This document shows positions 41,507 to 50,084 of a stretch of DNA of 64,000 nt, in pieces. The stretch is from Paenibacillus lautus NBRC 15380 (lineage in GTDB: Bacteria; Bacillota; Bacilli; Paenibacillales; Paenibacillaceae), in assembly GCF_004000945.1 (NCBI RefSeq), contig NZ_BIMF01000010.1:62001-126000 (forward strand). Reading direction: 5' to 3'. The position numbers were made by a program, and so were the translations under genes. Position 1 is the stretch's first letter, and each line of letters begins with the position of its first letter. The notes below the pieces were generated by a model. The model made no database searches. It was not told the origin of the DNA and saw nothing but the letters and a program-made list of their open reading frames with translations.

Positions 41507-41680
41507 TTATTTTGTCGGTACAAGATCCGGACGGATAACATACACATGAGCCAGAACCTTTTCGCTATCATCTGCTTGCATTGGGTAATTTGATACGACT
41601 TGATCAATAGTGCTCTCGCCCTCATTTACCCGAGTAATGCAGGCATTAGCTACGACTCGCACCTGAAAATCTTTAAGCAT
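41507..41680 (-). CDS. Small hypothetical protein at the end of module A (57 aa)
   Basis: ATG at 41680 follows GGGAAGGTG and opens a 57-aa frame starting MLKDFQVRVVANACITRV and ending in YVIRPDLVPTK. It lies 16 bp after the coiled-coil remnant, in the place of the XkdX-like gene of module B, but it is not XkdX-like. I do not recognise the family. Confidence 0.5.
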   Translation of the reverse strand: MLKDFQVRVVANACITRVNEGESTIDQVVSNYPMQADDSEKVLAHVYVIRPDLVPTK

Positions 41681-41696
41681 CAGCAATCACCTTCCC

Positions 41697-41849
41697 TCAT
41701 GAAAATAGGATCTCGGTAAGCGTCATTTCGACGTCCGAAACCCTATTCTTCAAGGATTCATTTTCAGTTTTTAGGGAAGTTACTTGCTCCGAAAGCGCCG
41801 GCTGCAGTTCTTGAGGCGTTTCTGGTGTTGGTATGTTAGTAAAATTCGA
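41697..41849 (-). pseudogene. Coiled-coil remnant after the module A fibre gene
   Basis: An open frame without any usable start codon encodes TNIPTPETPQELQPALSEQ followed by a heptad coiled coil (VTSLKTENESLKNRVSDVEM) and ends at TGA 41697. It overlaps the fibre stop in the +1 frame. It is either the C-terminus of a decayed gene like that at 29162-29743, or a former fibre extension cut off by a 1-nt indel. Confidence 0.4.
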
Positions 41850-43329
41850 TTAATTGGTAAAACCAATCTTCGCGAAAACCGGGGTTTGTAGACCCGTACA
41901 GGTTGAGCTGCGATACACTTCCGAATTGCAATAAAGGGTCGTAATGACCACCTGTCGTTTGGTTGGTAGAGTAGGAGCCTATTAAAATGCACTTACTCAT
42001 GTCGGTTACAGCCGGAGACAAATTAACGATAGCGGGATTTGATCCTGTATCCCTGGAAGCGTACCCAGCCATTCGTCTTTTTACGCCTTCGTATTCGACC
42101 AGTTGATATTCGATGTATTTAATGGATCCGACACCTTCGAAATCCAAGTAAAAATCAATCCGACTAAGAGGGCTCGACGGTAACGGGGAAGAGCCAGCAG
42201 GTATCCCTTGTACACGGTACTTATGGGGGTAAAACTCTGCTGTCCTTACCGTAAAGTAAAGAAGGGTGTTGTCCTGGTTCAGCCCGAAACTTCTGATGTC
42301 TACGGATTTCCTGTCACGCCCTTGTTCAATGGTGGTGCTCCCCCGAACGACCCTTTTAATGGATCCGGCGGTTCCTGGAATGTTGAACATCGACGCACCC
42401 GCTCGGATGTTCTCTGCTTTAAGCTGTGGTTCCGCATTCTGTAGCTGGGGCACCGTTACCTTTATTTCCCCTTCCCCTGCACCGCCTTGCTGATATCCTC
42501 GTTCGGGATACACAGCTAAGGATCCGTCACCCCACTTTGCCGTGCCTGTAGCGTTCCTTACACCTGTTAATACAGGGATGTTACCTACAACTTTCTGGCC
42601 TTTGACGTAACCGTTTTTTCCCGACAGCATGTCTCCAGCAGCTGCCGTGGCGTCTACTGTAGACACCACATTCGGATCACCATCCACACCAAAAACTCGA
42701 ACCCCGTTTTTGATGTTGGAGCTAAGAAGTGTCGGCATGTCTACTTCATACTGTGTGTAAGCATCCACCAAGCCCGATAGCGGTTGATTGACCTGAACCG
42801 TCGTCTTTCTTTCAGCGTTGAACCAACCAGCAGGCAGGTTCTCGCCCCTTAAATCTTGCATGGTCCCGGTTTTTACCCCTTCGTCCGTCCCGATCGTTTT
42901 GGGTGCCAACACATCTGCGGGTGTAGCTGTTCCGTATTCACCCCCTTCACCCTGTAAGATAAAAGCCTGACCATCATAAACCATTGAGTACACACCATCC
43001 TGCTTAAAACTTGCGGAACTGCCGCTTGTTTTAAGTACTGGTTTTGCCCCTAAACCATTAATATCGAGCATTGGTGCTCCAGTGCTTGCAACATTGACCT
43101 TTACGGTAGCCCGTATCCCAGCAGTAAGCCTTGCTGGAGCAGGCCAGAGATTAACCTCATATTCGTTCGCTTTAGGCTGAGTCGTAACTCCGTATCCTCC
43201 AGTTCTCCCCACAGCCTCATCAACCTTATCCCAGTTCTCATTCAGCATCGTCTCGATGTTAAAGGTCTCATTGCCATCCACCATCGGGTCTTTCTTCAAC
43301 AATCCTAAATTCGGTGTGTTACTGGACAA
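41836..43329 (-). CDS. Tailocin tail fibre, module A (497 aa)
   Basis: This is the receptor-binding candidate of module A. TTG at 43329 was chosen because AGGAGGTG lies 6 nt upstream, and it gives an N-terminus (SSNTPNLGLLKKDP) that aligns with the module B fibre (TNPVTPNIGLNKIDR). The following NIETMLNENWDKVDEAVG is the usual baseplate-attachment segment. The middle is beta-repeat-like (YGTATPADVLAPKTIGTDEG, GNIPVLTGVRNATGT). The C-terminal domain, about 350-497, differs completely from the module B fibre, so the two particles probably recognise different receptors. Confidence 0.82.
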   Translation of the reverse strand: MSSNTPNLGLLKKDPMVDGNETFNIETMLNENWDKVDEAVGRTGGYGVTTQPKANEYEVNLWPAPARLTAGIRATVKVNVASTGAPMLDINGLGAKPVLKTSGSSASFKQDGVYSMVYDGQAFILQGEGGEYGTATPADVLAPKTIGTDEGVKTGTMQDLRGENLPAGWFNAERKTTVQVNQPLSGLVDAYTQYEVDMPTLLSSNIKNGVRVFGVDGDPNVVSTVDATAAAGDMLSGKNGYVKGQKVVGNIPVLTGVRNATGTAKWGDGSLAVYPERGYQQGGAGEGEIKVTVPQLQNAEPQLKAENIRAGASMFNIPGTAGSIKRVVRGSTTIEQGRDRKSVDIRSFGLNQDNTLLYFTVRTAEFYPHKYRVQGIPAGSSPLPSSPLSRIDFYLDFEGVGSIKYIEYQLVEYEGVKRRMAGYASRDTGSNPAIVNLSPAVTDMSKCILIGSYSTNQTTGGHYDPLLQFGSVSQLNLYGSTNPGFREDWFYQLIEFY

Positions 43330-43330
43330 C

Positions 43331-43897
43331 TCAAACACCTCCTGCAAATTTGTTTAACGGCGTCTGCCCCAGCTCGCCCAAAGTCATCACGTCATGAATA
43401 TCGCGTATGAGCAAGTAGTTGAACGCATACGCCACCGCCAGATGCGCCGGCTTGATCTCCTCGATCGCCGCCTTCAGATCCTCCAGATTCGGCGGGATGC
43501 CGAGCGTATCCACGAATTTAACCATGAAGCCCCATTCCTCGGGCTGAAAAGATACCTCAACCGTGCCGCCATCGTAAGCTTCCGCCACGTTTTTCACGAG
43601 CACCCCGGAGAAGGTTCCCGCTCCGCGCAGCTTGGACTCCAGCACCGCCCGCCGCTGCTCGATCGGCTTGTTCCGGTCGGTGGGAATGCCGAGTTCCATC
43701 TCCCAGCGCTCCAAGCCCCAGGTTGCTGTGCGGACATAGAACTGATCTGCGGCTGAGTTCAGCGCCTGGTAGAGCGCATCCAACTCGCTGCCCTTGGCAT
43801 CCATATCGGATTGCATGACACGGGAAGTCTCGTAATAGGCCGGTAGATAAGAAAACAGCTCGCGACCGCGCAAGCTGTTCATTCGGGCATTATTCAC
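43331..43897 (-). CDS. XkdU/YmfQ-like (DUF2313) baseplate protein, module A
   Basis: The 188-aa paralogue of the protein at 32370-32915. Shared blocks include ELFSYLPAYYETSRVMQSDM, ELGIPTDRNKPIEQRRAVLE and VDTLGIPPNLEDLKAAIEEI. It should link the baseplate wedge to the fibre. GTG at 43897 overlaps the end of the baseplate J gene by 8 bp; ATG at 43882 is an alternative start. Confidence 0.88.
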   Translation of the reverse strand: MNNARMNSLRGRELFSYLPAYYETSRVMQSDMDAKGSELDALYQALNSAADQFYVRTATWGLERWEMELGIPTDRNKPIEQRRAVLESKLRGAGTFSGVLVKNVAEAYDGGTVEVSFQPEEWGFMVKFVDTLGIPPNLEDLKAAIEEIKPAHLAVAYAFNYLLIRDIHDVMTLGELGQTPLNKFAGGV

Positions 43898-45044
43898 TTA
43901 CGCTCACCGTCCCGAGCACCGCTACCTGACCGGAGCCAATTTCGATATTTTGCTGCTCGGTATGGCCGTTAATCGTCAAATCCGAGTAGTCGACGATAAT
44001 CGGGATATCCAGCAATACGGCGGCAATCCGCGTATACCTCACCAAAGGATCCTTCCGGATAAAAGCGATCTGTTGTAAATACGTTCGAACACCGTCCTCG
44101 ATCAGCTTCCGGATTTCTTCCATCGTCGAAGGCTGCTCCTGCGTGCGCTGCACTTTGACGGAGATATCGATCGGAACTTCCGCCGCGGGCATCACGGTGA
44201 TAACCGGACCCGCTGGAGCAACGCCTTCTCCCTGTCCATCCTGGGACGGGTCGATGTGCTGCTGAACGGCATCCACGATATCCTGGCTTGCCGCACGCTT
44301 GTCCGTATCTATGAGATACAACCCGACGGTACCGGGTCCTTTCCACAACGACGCCACTTCCACGCCGCCTACGCCGGCAATCTCATTGGCCCACTGCATG
44401 TACTGGGCTTTGTTGCCGCTCGTTCCCTGGCTGCGGACTTTGGCGTAAAAACGCTCCAGAAGCGACTGATCGCTTTCGGTATCCGTCCCGCTCCGCGTGG
44501 GCTCCGGGTTCGTAACCGAGGTTACACCGCTGACTGACGTCATCATGAGCTGAATGACGCCTGCAGGAACATTGCCATTACTGCCCGGCGTGACGGCTCG
44601 GATCGGGGCCGTACCGGTACCCAAGTCACCCAGCGTAACGCCTGACGTGGTCACATACTCCACGGAGGATTCCCCGGAGCCCTCATCGGCTGGCGTAGCG
44701 ACATAGGTTCCGGCGGGCACGGTCGTCCCCGGTTTTCCCGTAAACACAACGCTGCCGGACGAAGCGACCGCTTCCCGCCGGGTAATCCCATGCTCTGCCG
44801 TCCTCAAATCGAGTTCGGCAGACCGGATATCCGGGTGATCGCTTGCCACGGTGCTCGCAAAGCCTCGACGCAGCAGCTCCTGTGCCCACAAGGCTGCTTC
44901 GGACAGCATAAACGCGACCGGTGCCTGCGCATCCCAAATAAAAGAGCCCTCCGACTTGTCGATGTCCGAAGGCACTTTGTTCAGCATGCGGTTCATAATG
45001 TTCTCTTCCGTCTGATCCAACAAATACAACGGCAAATCTGCCAT
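43890..45044 (-). CDS. Baseplate J/gp47-family protein (XkdT-like), module A
   Basis: The 384-aa baseplate wedge protein. It begins MADLPLYLLDQTEENIMNRM and contains KVPSDIDKSEGSFIWDAQAP, TAEHGITRREAVASSGSVVF, GSNGNVPAGVIQLMMTSVSG, DQSLLERFYAKVRSQGTSGN and QQHIDPSQDGQGEGVAPAGP, all typical of the family. It carries an about 30-residue insertion relative to module B (352 aa) in the central beta domain. It overlaps XkdS upstream by one base and XkdU downstream by 8. Confidence 0.93.
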   Translation of the reverse strand: MADLPLYLLDQTEENIMNRMLNKVPSDIDKSEGSFIWDAQAPVAFMLSEAALWAQELLRRGFASTVASDHPDIRSAELDLRTAEHGITRREAVASSGSVVFTGKPGTTVPAGTYVATPADEGSGESSVEYVTTSGVTLGDLGTGTAPIRAVTPGSNGNVPAGVIQLMMTSVSGVTSVTNPEPTRSGTDTESDQSLLERFYAKVRSQGTSGNKAQYMQWANEIAGVGGVEVASLWKGPGTVGLYLIDTDKRAASQDIVDAVQQHIDPSQDGQGEGVAPAGPVITVMPAAEVPIDISVKVQRTQEQPSTMEEIRKLIEDGVRTYLQQIAFIRKDPLVRYTRIAAVLLDIPIIVDYSDLTINGHTEQQNIEIGSGQVAVLGTVSVSE

Positions 45045-45502
45045 CAGATCACCACGCTTTCTATAATTTCCGTCTCATCCCGAACGCTCGTAATGCGGCA
45101 GCTGAAACGGCAAGCTTCTCCTTCCCATTCAAAAAGGAACTGATCCACGCTCTCCGTCCGCGCGTCTGCCAGCAGCGTCTCGGTCACCATGCGCTGAATT
45201 TCGCTCTCTTGCAGAGATCGGTCATAGCCTTTGCCGACCAGCTCCTCCAGCTCGCTGCCGTAATCGCGCGTATAGATCAAATGACGGTAACGCGGCGTGC
45301 GAATCGCTTTTTCGCACCAGATGACCCAGGCTTCCTTCTCATCCGCAACCGGAATCTTCCGGGTCGGGGACATCACGAACTCGCCGGCTTCAAAATCATA
45401 CCGCCAGCTCCGTCCAAAAACAGCCCCGTCCCCTTCCAGTACATCCGGGTCGGTCGCATCCGTCCAGATCATGTCATCGCCTTCCGGGAATAAATTAGCC
45501 AC
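45044..45502 (-). CDS. XkdS-like (DUF2634) baseplate protein, module A
   Basis: The 152-aa gp25-like protein. It shows TPRYRHLIYTRDYGSELEEL followed by SEIQRMVTETLLADARTESV, the same core as the module B paralogue. The N-terminus is longer and acidic (GDDMIWTDATDPDVLEGDGA). Starts and stops overlap both neighbours (8 bp with XkdR, 1 bp with baseplate J). Confidence 0.88.
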   Translation of the reverse strand: MANLFPEGDDMIWTDATDPDVLEGDGAVFGRSWRYDFEAGEFVMSPTRKIPVADEKEAWVIWCEKAIRTPRYRHLIYTRDYGSELEELVGKGYDRSLQESEIQRMVTETLLADARTESVDQFLFEWEGEACRFSCRITSVRDETEIIESVVI

Positions 45503-45884
45503 CGCTGCTCACCACCTTGCATACAACCACCACGTCATTGCCGCTGTTGACCCGAACGGCGAGCACACGGTCTCCCGGTTTCAAACCTTTTCCCAATTCA
45601 AAAAGGGTATCTTCAACATCGTTCTCTTCGGCATCAAACGTCATATCCTGCTGCTGGCCCCCCAAAGTTACGGTGCCCTTTGCCGTATAACGGGGCAAGG
45701 ACAGCATTCCAGGTAGCTCCGCCACCATATAGTCCTGAAGCTCATGCTTGAAATCATCCAGCTTGAGTCCCGTCGAGGTAATCGTGCCGAGCACTGCCCC
45801 TACACCGCCCATGGCTTGACGGGTTTGCTTATTCAATGAGGCATATAAGGAGGACGCCAATTGTCCATAGGGGTCTTTATTCAA
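45495..45884 (-). CDS. XkdR-like (DUF2577) protein, module A
   Basis: The 129-aa protein starts at TTG (45884) behind AGGAGG, overlapping the hub gene stop by 8 bp. The sequence has GAVLGTITSTGLKLDDFKHE and a C-terminal KPGDRVLAVRVNSGNDVVVV strand pair matching the DUF2577 pattern. A location at the hub or spike is inferred from gene order. Confidence 0.78.
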   Translation of the reverse strand: MNKDPYGQLASSLYASLNKQTRQAMGGVGAVLGTITSTGLKLDDFKHELQDYMVAELPGMLSLPRYTAKGTVTLGGQQQDMTFDAEENDVEDTLFELGKGLKPGDRVLAVRVNSGNDVVVVCKVVSSGG

Positions 45885-46854
45885 GGTAAAACCTCCTTTT
45901 TACATCGTCATAACTCCCCAGCTCCAGCATCATGCTTCCCGGACTGCCCAGCTCCCGGCTGACGGAGATCACGAGCAGTTTCATTGAACCCAGCATGACC
46001 GCATCTCCGGCACGGATCGTATTGATATCGGGTGCATTGAGGGAGATGGTCTCCCGAATCCCTCTCAGCTTGCTCCGGGCCAGCTGACGGGCGGCCGCAG
46101 GCGACTTTACTTCATCATCCTGAATAATAGCTTGGAGTTGGCCGTATTTTGCGATATCCTTCTCCTCGATGGCCATCACCTTGGAAGGAACCTCTTTTCC
46201 GGTCTCGCTTGCGGCTGTCGCCAGCACCTTGACCTTGGTCGCCGCACCCTCCAGCGTCCGCGATTGCGTAGTATCCGTGATAGCCTCCAGGATGTAAACC
46301 TCTTTGTTCGTTCCCAACTCATACAGCTCAAGCCCTGAAGCGATCATCCGCGGATGATACAGCTTGCCGCCGGCTTTGGCTGTCTCCCGCAGATCAGCGA
46401 ACATGCTCGCGTAGATCGACTGCGTCCGGTAAACGGAACGCCCCAGCAACTTCTCGGTATCGGGCAAAACCGCAATTTTCAAATTCCAGTCCGCCGCATA
46501 CTTTTTGAATCGCTGGGTAGCGGTCTGCTTTGCCGGGAACAGATATTCATCCTCCGATTTGTCCAGATATACCGTCCGATCGTACAGCGTGAGGGTCATC
46601 CGCTTCACGCCGTTATTCGAGGTTTCCACTTCCCACACGACAGCTGGGTGCAGCAGGGGAACATAATCTTTTTTACCATACGGAATTCCGCTGATCCGGA
46701 TCGCCATTCCCGGCGAGATCGGCGGCATATCCGGCGTTACGACCAGATTGACGGTTCCCTGATAAGCGACTTGTTCAAGTGAATCCCGCAGACTGATAAC
46801 TTCCACCAAAGGAGATAAATCGTATTGATCCTGCAAAATCACCTTATAACTCAT
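45877..46854 (-). CDS. XkdQ-like hub protein, module A
   Basis: The 325-aa gpD/gp27-type hub protein. It contains VISLRDSLEQVAYQGTVNLV, TNNGVKRMTLTLYDRTVYLD, KKYAADWNLKIAVLPDTEKL and DINTIRAGDAVMLGSMKLLV, which match the strand order of the module B hub. It overlaps the LysM protein gene by 4 bp (ATGA). Sequence divergence from module B is high, which argues against recent duplication. Confidence 0.87.
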   Translation of the reverse strand: MSYKVILQDQYDLSPLVEVISLRDSLEQVAYQGTVNLVVTPDMPPISPGMAIRISGIPYGKKDYVPLLHPAVVWEVETSNNGVKRMTLTLYDRTVYLDKSEDEYLFPAKQTATQRFKKYAADWNLKIAVLPDTEKLLGRSVYRTQSIYASMFADLRETAKAGGKLYHPRMIASGLELYELGTNKEVYILEAITDTTQSRTLEGAATKVKVLATAASETGKEVPSKVMAIEEKDIAKYGQLQAIIQDDEVKSPAAARQLARSKLRGIRETISLNAPDINTIRAGDAVMLGSMKLLVISVSRELGSPGSMMLELGSYDDVKRRFYLE

Positions 46855-47495
46855 GACAGCACCAGCTTCTGGCCAGGCTTGATGGCGTTCGGATCTTTAC
46901 CGATCGTCTTCTGGTTCAGCTTGTAGATCTGGTTCCATTTTGAGCTGTCCCCGAGCTCCAGCTTGGCGATTTTGGAGAGTGAGTCTCCTGCCTTCACGGT
47001 GTACGTCTTGTTCTTTTCCTTCATGTCGACCCGGGGCTTTTTATTACTTCCCGCTGCCCCGCTGCTGCCAGCCATTTTGGCCACCTTCATTTCGCTCCAT
47101 GTCCGGAGCGTGATGTCAAAATACACATCCCCTACCTCCCCGCCACGGAACGTGGACTGATGGGAAGCGACATACACCGGCACATTCACCGCCGTCTTGG
47201 TAATGACGAATTGTAATGGCGTTTTATATGCCAGAAACTCGTTAAGTTTATTCATCGCGGTTTGCGGTTTAATATGATCCGTCTCTTTACCTTTGCAATA
47301 AGCTGCATCATACTCTTGTGGGAAAAAGGAAGAGAACGATATCTCCTTGATCCGATGGCCTTGTGGAAAATCAAACTCCCCATAGTTGAGAATCGTCGCC
47401 GTTTCCAGTCCCTTTTGACGTGAAATGGTCACCTCTTCGGGATTCACTGGGAATAGGAACGTCATGCCTTTTCCGTTCTTCAAAAGAAACTCCAA
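46851..47495 (-). CDS. XkdP-like LysM tail protein, module A
   Basis: The 214-aa protein starts at TTG 47495, behind AAAGGAGGGGG. The N-terminal domain has FLFPVNPEEVTISRQKGLET, FPQGHRIKEISFSSFFP and LAYKTPLQFVITKT. The C-terminal LysM domain (about 162-213) has TYTVKAGDSLSKIAKLELGD and the IYKLNQKTIGKDPNAIKPGQ segment. It parallels the module B protein at 35654-36373. A frame reaching 47540 would ignore the strong ribosome binding site. Confidence 0.88.
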   Translation of the reverse strand: MEFLLKNGKGMTFLFPVNPEEVTISRQKGLETATILNYGEFDFPQGHRIKEISFSSFFPQEYDAAYCKGKETDHIKPQTAMNKLNEFLAYKTPLQFVITKTAVNVPVYVASHQSTFRGGEVGDVYFDITLRTWSEMKVAKMAGSSGAAGSNKKPRVDMKEKNKTYTVKAGDSLSKIAKLELGDSSKWNQIYKLNQKTIGKDPNAIKPGQKLVLS

Positions 47496-47561
47496 CTTGG
47501 CCCCCTCCTTTCTGTATGGATGCCTTCGAACCGACTTCATGCCTGCTGTTAACCATCATCT

Positions 47562-49334
47562 TCAATAGGCCATCGGAGTCGGCTTCCGGTTCTGCGCCGC
47601 TTTGCTGAATTCGGCTCTCAGCCGCTGCCCGATCAGAAGGATCAATCCTTCCACATCAATCGGGTGCTCCTCATGCACCGTAACCTGCACCGCGCCTGGA
47701 GGTAGATTGTAGTTCACCGTTGTCTCCGTTTTGAAATCCATCAGCAAGCCGGATATCGTGCTCATCTGCTCCGGGCTGATCTGAACGGATTGCGGGGACA
47801 TCGGCTTCCCTGCAAAAGCTTGGTTTTGCGCTGCACTCGCGGGTGGACCAAAAGTACTCATGCTTGCAGTATGGCTAGGCGGCACATACGGGCCGTATGT
47901 CGGGTTCAATGCTGGATTCGGCAGCAGCGGCTTGCTAAAATCAGCCGGTGCTGGTTTCGGAATGATGGGAGCTGGAAGGGCAGCCGAACTGGAAGGAGTC
48001 TCCTTCGATTGAACGGCTTCCTTGTCTTTTTTTCCGAAGGAAAACGTCTTGGAGAACCATTTCGACACTTTCTCCTTGCCTTCTTTGAACTGTTCGCTGA
48101 CACCGGTGATAGCGCCGCCCACCTTCTCGCCAATAAAGCTTCCTACGGTGCCGCCGAGCGTAGAACCGATCAAGGTGCCTGCAACTGGAATCACGGAGCC
48201 GACGAGGCCGCCGATCGTGCTTCCGATGCCGCCCCCTACGGTAGAGCCTATCGCTTGGTTTCGTTCTTTTCCCGGTTTAGCAGTAGCGATTGCGGTCGCA
48301 TCGGCTATATAGCTCAACGGGCCAAGAACCCTTTTGCCAAGCCCCTTCATCAAGCCGGAGCCTAGGCCGCTTTTGCCGGCATTTTTTACTGCACTTGCTC
48401 CAGCGCTACCGTCAGCCGCCTGTTTTACTGCATCTGATCCAGCACCCGTCTTGGCAGCGCTCGCCGCGCCTCCGGATACGATGCCGCTGCCCCCGCCGCC
48501 GCCAAACATTCCTTTCGTCATACCCACGGCATCCTTGAGTAATGTCACAGCTCCCTTTCCTGTGTTGCCTGCAGTTTCTATGAAATCTCCCAGTGTTTTA
48601 GCTTTGTTAAAACGCTTACCCCATTTGGTTAGTGGCTTATCCCCTTGGCTATTCGGGGTCGGGGCAGCCTGGCTTTGATTGGAATTGGATCCACGGCCGC
48701 CCCCCCTTCTAACCCCATTGGGCCTAGGTGCCGTCCTAGGGGCTGGTGTAGGATCTGGTGTATCTTTACTCCATGCTTCGCGCATCTTGCTTCCTTTACC
48801 ATATAGTTGGCCACCATTTTTCATAGTGGAACCCACGGTGATAACACCGCCTAAAATGCCTAGAGCCGTATCCCATCCAGACTTTTTACCGCTACCCCCG
48901 CCCCCAAGCTGAAGCGATCCAAGCGCAGCCGTAAGCTTATCCACCGCAGCCGTATTCGCCGTCAACGCATCGGTCAACGGAGAAAAATCAAGCCCTGACG
49001 CCCGCAGATCCACCTGAACACTCGCCTCGATCTGCTTCTGCACGCTCAGATTCAAATTCGTATCAATCTGCTTCTGCACGTTCAGCTTCACATTCGCCGA
49101 GGCTTGGATGACTTGCGACTTCACCCGCTGCATTTTGGCGAGCAGGTTGTCCAGCCCTTTCGAGGCGCTGTCCTTCAGCACGATTTCAGGCGCCATCCGG
49201 GTACGCCCGATTCTCATAACGCGTCCCTGGATCCGCTCAAAATAACGCTCCATCGCCCGCAGCTCGCGGTTGGCCTTGATCACGTTTTTCGGATCGATGA
49301 CCAGATTCATGCGGTAGTTCATGGCTTCAGCCAT
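47562..49334 (-). CDS. Tail tape measure protein, module A (590 aa)
   Basis: The N-terminal 130 residues are helical coiled coil (VIKANRELRAMERYFERIQG). A Gly/Pro-rich segment (about 200-245) and a small-residue hydrophobic zipper (about 345-400: GSTVGGGIGSTIGGLVGSVI) follow; such Gly zippers are common in tape measures and in proteins that pass membranes. The C-terminus has a proline-rich linker and a final segment with VNYNLPPGAVQVTVHEEHPI. Little identity to the module B protein is visible. It follows the chaperone frameshift product by 17 bp. Confidence 0.85.
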   Translation of the reverse strand: MAEAMNYRMNLVIDPKNVIKANRELRAMERYFERIQGRVMRIGRTRMAPEIVLKDSASKGLDNLLAKMQRVKSQVIQASANVKLNVQKQIDTNLNLSVQKQIEASVQVDLRASGLDFSPLTDALTANTAAVDKLTAALGSLQLGGGGSGKKSGWDTALGILGGVITVGSTMKNGGQLYGKGSKMREAWSKDTPDPTPAPRTAPRPNGVRRGGGRGSNSNQSQAAPTPNSQGDKPLTKWGKRFNKAKTLGDFIETAGNTGKGAVTLLKDAVGMTKGMFGGGGGSGIVSGGAASAAKTGAGSDAVKQAADGSAGASAVKNAGKSGLGSGLMKGLGKRVLGPLSYIADATAIATAKPGKERNQAIGSTVGGGIGSTIGGLVGSVIPVAGTLIGSTLGGTVGSFIGEKVGGAITGVSEQFKEGKEKVSKWFSKTFSFGKKDKEAVQSKETPSSSAALPAPIIPKPAPADFSKPLLPNPALNPTYGPYVPPSHTASMSTFGPPASAAQNQAFAGKPMSPQSVQISPEQMSTISGLLMDFKTETTVNYNLPPGAVQVTVHEEHPIDVEGLILLIGQRLRAEFSKAAQNRKPTPMAY

Positions 49335-49351
49335 TTCGTTTCACCTCCTGT

Positions 49352-49519
49352 TCACTTCAAACTCTGACCGGCCATGCCCTCGATCTCCTCCTGGGTGAAA
49401 GCGAGCAGCAGCAGGCGCTCGCCTCGCGGGAGCCGCCAAAAATCTCCGGGACGAAGGTGATGCCGGACCCATAGATGATACAGCATCGTCGTCATTCCCC
49501 CGGAGCCGATCAGTTTTTT
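49352..49519 (-). CDS. Frameshift extension (gpT-like) of the module A tail chaperone
   Basis: After a -1 slip at 49513-49519 the frame stays open to TGA at 49352-49354 and adds 53 residues: LIGSGGMTTMLYHLWVRHHL, then RPGDFWRLPRGERLLLLAFT and a short acidic end. The fusion is 197 aa, equal to the module B product. The region lies exactly between the short chaperone and the tape measure, as for lambda gpGT and P2 E+E'. No independent start site is present. Confidence 0.75.
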   Translation of the reverse strand, partial: KKLIGSGGMTTMLYHLWVRHHLRPGDFWRLPRGERLLLLAFTQEEIEGMAGQSLK

Positions 49520-49944
49520 AGGTCAGCAATCTCAACTCCGAATCCGGACAGCTCCAGCACCTTATCGCCAACGGCATCCAGCTCTCCGGCCAGCAGCATC
49601 CGGCGAACCGCCTGCTCTCCGCCCGACAGCTTCAAGCGGCTTGTAATTCGCGGATCGCCCCAACCACTAAGCGTCAAACCCTTCACCGACAGACTCCTGG
49701 TCGCCTCGGAAATTAGCAGCGCATTAAACGTCTCCGTATCCACCTTCTCATCCACCGCACCCTTTACCGTACGGCGAACCGTGCAGCGCTCACGGATGCT
49801 GTCCACCTTGCTCGAAGTCAAGCCTTGCAGCACCATCTGCATATCCAGGCGCTTAATGCGTACCGTTTCCTCCGGCAGCTTCTCGGCTGCCTCAAACAGA
49901 CTGTCCAAAATTTGCTCTTCGCTCATGTTCTCATGCAAGCTCAT
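49510..49944 (-). CDS. Tail assembly chaperone (XkdN/gpG-like), module A
   Basis: The 144-aa protein starts MSLHENMSEEQILDSLFEAA and contains EETVRIKRLDMQMVLQGLTS, LTLSGWGDPRITSRLKLSGG, QAVRRMLLAGELDAVGDKVL and the end VEIADLKN before TGA. The stop follows the slippery heptamer A_AAA_AAC without a gap. The LLAGELDAVGDKVLELSG segment is close to LLPGEFAALGERVQALNG of module B. The start is ATG at 49944; ATG at 49926 is an alternative. Confidence 0.85.
   Translation of the reverse strand: MSLHENMSEEQILDSLFEAAEKLPEETVRIKRLDMQMVLQGLTSSKVDSIRERCTVRRTVKGAVDEKVDTETFNALLISEATRSLSVKGLTLSGWGDPRITSRLKLSGGEQAVRRMLLAGELDAVGDKVLELSGFGVEIADLKN
49513..49519 (-). promoter_or_regulatory. -1 ribosomal frameshift site (A_AAA_AAC), module A
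   Basis: Zero-frame codons read CTA AAA AAC TGA on the minus strand. The heptamer and its position directly before the stop codon are the same as in module B, although the flanking genes are strongly diverged. Confidence 0.8.
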
Positions 49945-50000
49945 GCGTATATATCTCTCCTTTACTCATAAAATAATAGATTTCATCTTCCTATTGCGGC

Positions 50001-50040
50001 GGGCGACGCTCGCCCGAATCAGGCATTCCTTACCGGGCGA
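50001..50040 (-). other. GC-rich hairpin between tube and chaperone genes, module A
   Basis: TCGCCCG (50010-50016) can pair with CGGGCGA (50034-50040), or GGGCG (50001-50005) with CGCCC (50011-50015); the two structures exclude each other. No T run follows, so it is not a classical terminator. It could act on mRNA processing or stability. The 140-bp spacer around it holds no gene. Confidence 0.4.
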
Positions 50041-50084
50041 ACCCCCGCTTTACGCCGCACTTGGCCTTGATAATAAGAAACCTC

